Assembly: GCA_029532415.1 (NCBI GenBank)
Contig: JAQOTA010000050.1
Span: 434,001 to 498,000 of the forward strand
DNA from: Marasmius tenuissimus
Lineage: Eukaryota > Basidiomycota > Agaricomycetes > Agaricales > Marasmiaceae
DNA: 64,000 nt
Direction of reading: 5' to 3'
In this document: positions 56,575-64,000 of the stretch, one piece after another
Layout of the letters: each line of letters begins with the position of its first letter
Position numbering within the stretch: position 1 is the first letter of the stretch
Notes under the pieces: generated by a model
What the model was told of the DNA's origin: nothing
The model's input: only the letters and a program-made list of their open reading frames with translations
Databases searched by the model: none
Program-made: the position numbers and the translations under genes

Positions 56575-57806
56575 TACTCAAGCTCACAGACGTGTGGCTT
56601 GAACTCTGACATCCCACAAATGTTACACTTTGGGTGCTTTGTGTTGTCCCTGAGCTTGCGATGTTTGCGAGGTCCATCGTCTTCAATCCCGAATGGGCTA
56701 TCCCGCGTTCCTTGCCCTGACAAAAAAATATGATGGTGTCAATCAATGGAAATGAATTCCAGTGTACAGAGATGTGTTACCTTCCACAGAGAACCGTGAT
56801 GGTCCTGCACCAGGTGTTTGATTGAGATGAGTTGTATTTGAGATGGTGGAATGCTCAGAGGTGGAGGGGTCAGAGCTGATGTGCTCAGACACTGAGCTTC
56901 GAGCATAGTTTGTGTTGTCAGCAGCATTCGTCTCTAGAAGGTGACACATCAGTATGTAACACAGCAAACTAAAGGTGATGCTCACGTTCAAGCATCTCCA
57001 GAGTATCCTGCTGCGAACCAATTGAGAGTATTGCACCATCGTTGGAAATGTATGTGTGCATTGACTGCCTCCTCCCTTCATCGCGGATCTTGGCTTTATC
57101 ATCAAAGTTCCATCGCTTACTGACATTTAACTGCCCTGTGGTGGCTGATTTCCGCTTTCGGGATGGTGTTGGCAAGGGTGTAGGAGGGAAAGACATTGGC
57201 GGTGGTGGGGGTTCCGATCCCTCTCCAAGTGCCATCTGCACTTGAAGGGGTGCCAGAGCAGGGATGCCCATCAGTGCGTGTTGTTTGTTGCCGGGGGTCT
57301 TGAAAATTGTGGGCATGGCAGTGAAAGATTCCAACAAGCTGGGGGTAGACGAGACTGAGGATAGCAGTGACATGGGGAACAGCTTTGGCAGTAGCGAATG
57401 AGTGGTAGAGGCAGAACTCAAGGGCGCTGAAGGGGTGGGAGGTTCAGATGATGAAGGCAGTGGTCCTGAATTCTGGGACGGGAATGGCAACAGCGGTACC
57501 GCTTGCTTTACATGACTGAGAACATACATTAACAATAGTCCAATAGAAAGAAATCTCATGAAACGTACTCGCTTCATAGCAATACACGATCAAATCATTG
57601 TCTTCCCAACGCTCAAAGATATTGTCAAGGGAGTCTGCCACAATGGTCCTCAGCCTCCTGAAAAGAACTCGAGAGAAGGGAAATGTACCCACATGAAAAG
57701 CTACAATCGCGGTGTTGGCAACAAACAAATGATTTCCCGTCATATTGGCTTCCTGCAGATCGCACAGTGTACGTAGCCACCCAGTGTTTACAGTCGCATA
57801 AAACAT
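56575..57806 (-). CDS. Hypothetical protein with Ser/Pro-rich middle and C-terminal zinc knuckle
   Basis: Unrecognised spliced gene. The N-terminal exon (about 57600-57806) reads TGNHLFVANTAIVAFHVG, then FSRVLFRRLRTIV and NIFERWEDNDLIVYCYE. The next large exon (56986 to about 57506) is Ser/Pro/Thr-rich with a basic SRKRKS stretch. Two further introns (56934-56985 and 56717-56780) keep phase. The last exon ends in KCNICGMSEFKPHVCELE and TAG at 56575, a compact CxxC...HxC knuckle. The join between the first and second exons could not be phased without a stop, so the copy may be damaged or the exon ends misplaced. It is convergent with the TET/JBP-like gene. Confidence 0.45.
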
Positions 57807-59293
57807 TGACTCATCCTTGGTGTATGTCGCGGACTACTTCCTTGGGACGTTTGGGTACACCAATACTATTGCACGGGCTGTGGGTATGCAGGTATTAGTA
57901 CGGTTCTAGATTGCAATTGGACACAACGTACTATCCAACTGTGTGATATGAATCGTGGTCTACAGTGACTAGCGAGGTTGGGTTCCTCAAGATCTTGATG
58001 TTGTGGGCAGGCATGGCAAAAGTGGGGACAAACTGGAAGCTGTAAGAGATGCTCAGGATGACAGGGTGATACGGCAGGGCACGACTAGTGTCCTCTCAAG
58101 TCACTTCTTCAAGCGAGGGCAAGGTTCGAAGGTCGAGAGTCAAGGGGAAACACGCCTTCTGTGAAATAGTGGACACATCGCGTCGACGCGACGTGAAATG
58201 CCCACAAAAAGCAAATAGAAATTCAAAATTAAATATTGGAGGATGCAAAATAAATCAGAAAATAAAATAAAGATTGACGAAGTAAAGGAGACGGAGGCTC
58301 CGGCGACAAGACCTGTTCGGAAAAGTCCGATGAAGGATTCACATGTTTTCCCGCTCGCGTGGGCTTATAAATCCTTTGTGCGGACTTGTTTTCCAAGTGG
58401 AAATCATTTTCTCCGACATAGCTACTTGATTGAGTTCAGCAAGCATAATATTCGACCGTCATTGCAATGATGGTCCGAGCCAACGGCCCCTGGGACGGTT
58501 GCCGTTATTCAACGACATTGTCGGAGCCGCGCCTGTCATCGGCAATCAAGTCACTAACAACGAGTGTTCGACATCTTGCACTTGACCACCATCATCGCAC
58601 TGGCTACCATGTCTCTAGAAAGATAGGGATATCAACTGCATTTTTCAGTCCATGATTGAGAGTCAAGAACGAGTTGAGCTGGTGAGCTTCTACTATAACG
58701 CCTCGGGCCTTAGGCGATTTACTGACGACTCATCTACGCTTCGCAGTTGGGTAGCAAAGGAAGTTGAGAGTTACGACCAATCCATGCTCATTCGGAAGAC
58801 AAAAACGAAGATCATAAGTTATAACCCAAGAAGAACGAGGAATGGGAACGCAAACTGGTTTTAGGCAGTTGAGATCGACATGGGTGAGCGATAACGAACC
58901 AATGAATGTTCGAACCAGCCAGTGTCTGGCAGGCGACACTATGGTCATTTTCATGACATGTTCAGACCCGAAACGGCTTGTTTACAAGAACAACTTCCAT
59001 CAGTCATCAATCTTCCCGATTCCGTCATTGATTGACCAAGCTGCCTGTACACTGGGCCAGATTTATGAGCTCGTCCATGTGCACCATCCATGAACTCAAG
59101 AAATGGTATAGCATCCGTTTATGATGCCATCAAGTTGGACTTGAATCAATTATCGTATGTCTTATAAGCATCTCATTTTGCTTGATTTGGATTTCAAGCT
59201 TTACCTTCAGGATGCCTTATGGTACTGTAGGAACAGTTCTCTTTCCAAATCCCATCGCTATATGGCATTGCAGAACCATCACAGTTAGTCTCT
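57807..59293. other. Gene-free stretch
   Basis: No supported gene on either strand and no repeat boundary recognised. Confidence 0.35.
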
Positions 59294-59909
59294 TTGCATA
59301 AACTGAAATGGTGCTTGACTGAACTTGGTTTTAGTATATCGACATTGGTTTTAGTATATCAACAGTACGTCTTTATTGCATCCGGGGTGGCTCATGACTT
59401 TAAAACCACGGTGATTGTTTCAGTCGGAAGCTCGACTATACTTGCGTACGACCTGATCCTCAACTTGGACTTGGATGTGGGTCATGTATGGATGAAAGGG
59501 TGGTCTGGATAACAGCTATATATTTGGTACAACAATACTTACCGCTCTTCGATACCATGGGGATTGTTCTTTATCGTGAGATATACCGTTCATCACAAGC
59601 TCATGCACTAATCCTCACGTCTCTCTTACGCCAGACCAGTTCAAAGAAGGTCTGAGCCCACTGGGCTGCAATGCTAACTTTTGCATTAGCAGATGTACGT
59701 TCCAAACCGATCATCTCGTTCAAATCTAACACGCTCGATCCTGTAGGGTACTTTGTTGCAGGCATCGTGCTCTCCGAGGGTGCATTTTTGATATCATTCT
59801 CATTACCCGTAAGTGAACTCATTCATATATTCAGTGCCCCTCGCGATTCGCCTTTGGGTTGTATGGGGGCGCAAGATCTCCGCCGCAATCGGCATTTCTG
59901 GGCTTTTCC
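59294..59909 (+). pseudogene. DUF6533 membrane protein gene, 5' part, interrupted by a transposon
   Basis: Paralogue of the gene at 27100-27956. SSTILAYDLILNLDLDVGHV, QQYLPLFDT and the exon boundary at 59575/59576 (GTGAGATA donor) match the other copy. Later exon pieces give LAIRLWVVWGRKISAAIG up to 59909. The gene resumes after the 3.7-kb insertion: 63646-63724 reads GCWISCFVLFSSFLNTIGCE, matching GCLIPCFVFFNSFIYATECE in the paralogue, and 63780-63870 gives ISGGSDMLYLCW and LLMVYDTG. There are further small lesions: a TGA after KGWSG-region sequence (59510-59512, which may instead belong to an unrecognised splice) and a one-base phase change across the insertion. Confidence 0.66.
59904..59909. 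repeat. Target-site duplication TTTTCC (left)
   Basis: TTTTCC directly precedes the left inverted repeat and recurs at 63646-63651 directly after the right one. Both sit within the DUF6533 coding sequence. Confidence 0.8.
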
Positions 59910-60500
59910 TATGAGTGTCCAAATGGGAAAATATTATTTTTCCCCCCCGGACTGATTTTCTGTTCCCCCGTAGTATATGACCTTGTGAATCATTACCGGG
60001 GGGGGGTATTTGTGCGTGCAGGGGGCACAACCCGGTTCTGCGGGGGATTTCCAACATCTCCGCTTAGGTGCCTACCTGTTTCCCACATGTCTCTCACACC
60101 TTCAGGTGCATCCCACAGGCCAGGCTTAGTTTTCTAAGCGAAGCTAAGTATCAGGATATCCTTTAATACATATAAGGACTGTGACAGCTAAGTAGCTAAC
60201 ATTTCCGAGTGGCTTTGACTCTTCTACAGCAATATCATTAAAGACAGGGTTTCAATCAGTGGCATGGTTAAAAGAACAGCAGGTGATTACTTGATTGTAT
60301 GAATAGCTATGCTAGTACAATACATACAATATCGCCAAAGGAAGGAATGGTGGTAGACAGTGAGCAGTTGTATGTACAGTATAGATGAGATCAGGCTAGC
60401 AAGCAACAACCACATGAAGGTATCACCATTAACTAAAACTGGATGGTAGGTAAAGAGCATAGTGTTTGTGCAAGATCATTAACCAAGAAATACATGTCAT

Positions 60501-63153
60501 CTAGAATCTAACATCTGGGATGTAGCCTTTGTAAGGATCATAGATGATTGTTGAATTGTTTGTAGCAACCAGGGGCAAAGGGGTGTGCTCAGATACAGAA
60601 GCCATGGAATAAAACATTGCTAATACCTCGATATCTTCCTGCTTGGTGTCAGTGTTGTTGTATATTGGAGAGTTGTGCACATGATCTGGACTGTGGATGT
60701 TGGAGCCACCACCCAAGCCGTCTTCTGAGCTGGTGCTGATGTAGGTGACTGGCTTGGTGACTGGCTTGCATCTGGAATGCAGTTTCTCCTATGGTAGTAA
60801 CCTCTTCCTACATAGCTCTACATAGTGCGGGTAGAGTGGTAGGTGCACATAGAAGGTGATAGTCACTTACCTCACCATACAGCAGCACAGGGATGAGCGA
60901 GAGGTAAGCACATTTTCTCCTTTTATTTGAAATCAAGATGCCAAGTTATCATGTGGGTCCATAAACCCTGCTCATCCCTGTTTGTGGACCGGGATATTTG
61001 GTAGGCGTGAATTGCTATGAGTATGGGTTGCCTGTGTCCAGAAAAATCCCCCACTTGTGGTTTCCAACAGTCACTAAGTTAGTTCAACTTAGTCAAAACT
61101 CCAAGTTCACTGACACTGGCGCCTACCATTCAAAGATTTCTTGGGTTTTCTAGCTACTTATCTTCCCCAGCATATGATCATTTCATTCTAGTGGACTAGT
61201 ATTTATTTCTTTCCACTGTCAGATCATGTAGTAGCTAGTACCATGAGGAGTCAACAAGCCCAAGCATCTAATGTAATATTGAATATTTATCCCAATGTCC
61301 CATATTGTATATGCTGACTGGAACTGTGTCAGAAACTGATCCCAGATCTGTCCAGAAACCAGGGCTTCTTTGATGCCACACAAGTTTGGAACGAGCCCAC
61401 TCGATGTCTGTTCCTGGACAGCCCATAGATTACTATAATCCCTTAGCCTCCTACATAGCACTATATAGAGGGGGGCCTCCTACCCAACTACAGGCCCTAC
61501 TCAAACTATATAGGGCTATATAGGAGGTTTTCTGTTTCTAGATGCGGTGACTGGCTCTGTGCGGAAGAGTTGTTAACAGATATCTCAGAACCACATAGAA
61601 ATTGGAATGTCTTACTGTACTTCCTCAGCTTGTGTGATGGCTTGGCAGCTACAACCTCAACGTCGGCACTCGACACATCTGATGAAGATGAGCTACTATC
61701 TGATTCCAGTCCATTGTTGTCAATGGAACTGTAATCACGTTCCACACCGCTTGAGGAGAAATCTGCGATACTATTGTGTTCCTCCTCAATGACCTGGGTA
61801 TGAGACTGTGAGGCAGGAAGGGGTCTCTTGGGAGGTTTGCCCCAGGACTGAAGCACCTGACTGATAGTTCAATGGGTCACTAGATAGTAATAGGCATTGG
61901 TAAGTATAAGGGTGATGGTAGTATAGAATGAGCGACTAACCAAAGTATAGTGTGTGATTAATGGCTGAATCCTTTGCTTTGCTTCTGTCTGGACAGAGTC
62001 TACACAGATACTTGGTGAAGGTGGGGGTTCCAAATTTGAGTTTACGAGAAGTCAGTCTATTCTTGACACTTCCACTCAAAATATTGGTAAGCAATTGTGC
62101 ACGACTCACCTGCCTTTTATATCCAACAGACTACTCCAAGCACTGAAATTTCGTGGATGGGAAACCAAAATTTTGCATAATCAGCATGTGGGAATGTTTT
62201 TCCAAAAAAGCTCAATTTTTCTGGGTCCTTCCGGGTTCCCTCTGGTGCCTGTTTAGGTGTGTGTTTGACTTCAGGTCTGTGTACGTTCATTGAACTCTTT
62301 ACATTAGTTTCCAGTTTCTCCAAGCTTGTCTTTATATCAGAATATTCACAAGGAATCACGACCAAGCAATCATTACATTGGTGCAGGCCTCATTAAGCCC
62401 CTGTAGTATTCACCACGTGTGGTCTCATGATATCAGGGGTCCAGGAGATGACATTGGGCTCTAAGTGCTCTCTTATGAACCCAGTCAAGAATCCTCTCAT
62501 GTACCTTCAAGCATACATGTAATCCCCCACTGTTTACATGTTAATGTAAGTGGTCTGCAGTCTGTCTTGAGCTGGGGCTTGGTGTGATGAATTATTAGCA
62601 ATTGCAACAACATACCTAGCTTCCTGGAAGGACCCAAAACAACCTGGAAAATCTGTAATGACCCCAGAAGGATAGATTTGGTACCGCAGATAATTGAATA
62701 TTATTTTTATTTCTATGGGCAAGGGAGTCCTTGGCCTGGTCAGAATCAAAAGTGAGGCCCCTGGAGGCAATTATTTTTGGGAAGTGAGTTCAACATCTGT
62801 TGGGAGTACTATCAGAATGTTGCAATGACAATGATGAAAAACCACGTACCAGCATTCTGGAAAATCAATGAGCAAGGTCACCTCACAGCGTGAAAGGTAG
62901 TGGATCATCAGACTTTCAAGGTATGGATCTGCTTGATTGAAGGTGTGATAGACTCTTCCAAGTGCAAAAGTTTCAGGGACCTGTATGGCAATGTTATAAG
63001 TAAATATACATGGTCCAGTAAAACATATGTACTTATTGCATTCAGAGCTTTGCCTTTGCAGCTGGAAAAACCAGCAGTAGCAGACTTCTTACTGGTAGCC
63101 TGGCTTGGGTGATAGCTGGCTTTACTTTCATTTTCTGCAGCACAAAATCTCAT
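60501..63153 (-). CDS. Unrecognised coding-like segments inside the long-TIR element
   Basis: Several minus-strand segments look coding and are separated by intron-like gaps. From 63153: MRFCAAENESK and KSATAGFSSCKGKALNA. From about 63000: VPETFALGRVYHTFNQADPY and MIHYLSRCEVTLLIDFPEC. Near 62260-62170: KLSFFGKTFPHADYAKFWF. Near 62080-61950: NRLTSRKLKFGTPTFTKYLC and LCPDRSKAKD. Near 61850-61560: an acidic Ser/Asp-rich stretch. Near 60700-60510: HSPDHVHNSPIY. I could not phase them into one protein; the first join meets a stop. They may be exons of a gene belonging to the element, or decayed captured sequence. No function is proposed. Confidence 0.3.
61452..61532. repeat. Miniature inverted-repeat insertion inside the long-TIR element
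   Basis: Arms CCTCCTACATAGCACTATA and its near-inverse (reading CCTCCTATATAGCCCTATA on the other strand) enclose about 40 bases. There are two to three mismatches over 22 bases. It could be a tiny MITE or a local hairpin. Confidence 0.45.
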
Positions 63154-63540
63154 CTATACTGTACATACAACTGCTCACTGTCCACCATTGTTTCTTTGGC
63201 AATATTGTATGTACCATACTAGCATGGCTACCCATACAATCAAGTAATCACCCACTGTTCTTTTAGTCATGGCAGTGGCAATTCCACCAATTCAAAAAAC
63301 CCTGTCTGTAATGATATCATTGTAGAAGAGTCAAAGCTACCTGGAAATGTTAGCTACTTAGCTGTCACAGTCCTTATATGTATTAAAGGATGTTCTGATA
63401 CTTGGCTCAGCTTAGAAAACTAAGCCTGACCTGTGGGATGCACCTGAAGGTGTGGGAGACATGTGGGAAACAGGTAGGTGTCTAAGCAGAGATGTCAGAA
63501 ATCCCCCGCGGAACTGGGTCATACCCCCTGCACGCAAAAT

Positions 63541-63557
63541 ACCCCCCCCCCCCCCCC
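63541..63557. repeat. Homopolymer C run in the right arm
   Basis: About 17 consecutive C, opposite an 8-G run at 60000-60007 in the left arm. The length may be an assembly artefact and would shift any frame read through it. Confidence 0.6.
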
Positions 63558-63645
63558 GAATGACTTACAGGGTCATATACCACGGGGGGGGACAGAAAAT
63601 CAGTCCGGGGGGGAAATTTAATATTTTCCCATTTGGACACTCATA

Positions 63646-64000
63646 TTTTCCTGGGTGCTGGATCTCGTGCTTTGTCTTGTTTAGCTCGTTCTTGAACACT
63701 ATTGGATGTGAGTCCAACTCTTGACATTTCCCCTCGTGATTGCCTGCAAGTGATCTCCTGTAGTTGCCACACCCCCGCTACCCGGGCTTCGTGGCTGTTT
63801 CATTTCCGGTGGAAGTGACATGCTGTATCTGTGCTGGGTCTTATTAATGGTGTACGACACTGGTGCTTTAATGTTCTCCCTTGCAAGTTATGCCGCGACC
63901 AAATGACGGTCATGCACAGGTACTCTGATAATGATACTTATTCCTGGGATCTCGGCTTGTGTGTCACCTGTGAATTCTTATACGATGGCTTACTCACCCG
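63646..64000 (+). pseudogene. DUF6533 gene, 3' part after the insertion (continues beyond window)
   Basis: Continuation of the gene broken at 59909, beginning with the duplicated TTTTCC. It aligns with the minus-strand paralogue through the GCW/GCL transmembrane segment, the YLCW...LMVYDTG helix and downstream non-coding similarity to about 63960. A TGA ends the first piece at 63722-63724, at or near a splice site. Confidence 0.6.

Larger units (their letters stand above)
59910..63645. mobile_element. DNA element with about 480-bp terminal inverted repeats, unclassified
   Basis: 3,736 bp with ends TATGAGTGTCC...GGACACTCATA. The left arm (59910-60391) and right arm (63148-63645) align over their full length as inverted copies with moderate divergence, for example CAAATGGGAAAATATTA, GGACTGATTTTCTGT, CAGGTGCATCCCACAGG and AAGGACTGTGACAGCTAAG. 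A 6-bp duplication TTTTCC flanks it. The centre has coding-like minus-strand segments (60500-63150) with plausible introns, listed separately; I recognise no transposase. Long arms with a 6-bp duplication do not fit hAT (8), MULE (8-11) or Tc1 (TA). Dada and IS3EU superfamilies are reported with 6-7-bp duplications but I cannot show membership. Confidence 0.88.

Noticed and set aside
63452..63724. A 90-residue gene spanning the right inverted repeat
   Set aside because: The frame is a chimera of repeat sequence and the resumed DUF6533 exon; only the last 25 or so codons belong to a gene.

Overview
This is a fragment of a fungal genome, most probably a mushroom-forming basidiomycete (Agaricomycetes). 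The genes carry many short introns of about 50-65 bases. The recognisable families are typical of that group: a BED-finger hAT transposase, a Plavaka-type transposase, DUF6698 and DUF6533 genes, cysteine-rich F-box genes, a laccase remnant, a TET/JBP-like dioxygenase and Ty1/copia retrotransposons. There is no operon structure, no CRISPR array and no prokaryotic signature. The window is almost wholly accessory DNA. I see no conserved housekeeping gene.

Layout. 1-2.3 kb: hAT transposase (minus, cut by the window edge). 3.7-7.4 kb: Plavaka transposase (minus). 8.5-9.2 kb: large imperfect palindrome. 9.3-10.7 kb: broken KOW-repeat gene. 11.3-12.9 kb: DUF6698 gene. 13.9-14.2 kb: TA-flanked MITE. 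14.6-16.9 kb: F-box gene (minus). 17.2-17.5 kb: second TA-flanked MITE, with a copia element (17,527-26,391, minus, identical 525-bp LTRs, 5-bp TSD) inserted at its end. 27-28 kb: DUF6533 gene (minus). 30.6-32.3 kb: intact single-pass membrane protein gene. 32.4-34.7 kb: broken F-box paralogue. 35.6-45.6 kb: a second, decayed copia element of the same family, carrying a nested solo LTR and ending in the 3' part of a laccase gene. 46.8-56.4 kb: three plus-strand decayed genes (coiled-coil repeat-family protein, MULE/SWIM-like transposase, TET/JBP-like dioxygenase). 56.6-57.8 kb: zinc-knuckle gene (minus). 59.3-64 kb: a DUF6533 gene interrupted by a 3.7-kb DNA element with about 480-bp terminal inverted repeats and a 6-bp target duplication.

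Common thread. Thirteen in-frame stops in the second copia element are all TGA. Every one I can align to the intact copia copy falls at an arginine. Single TGA codons sit at expected arginines in the laccase and MULE-like remnants as well. LTR differences are mostly CG to TG or CA. This is the pattern expected from deamination of methylated CpG (CGA to TGA), which fits a genome that methylates its transposons and carries TET/JBP-like genes.

All calls rest on reading the sequence by eye and on memory of families. No database search or structure prediction was run.
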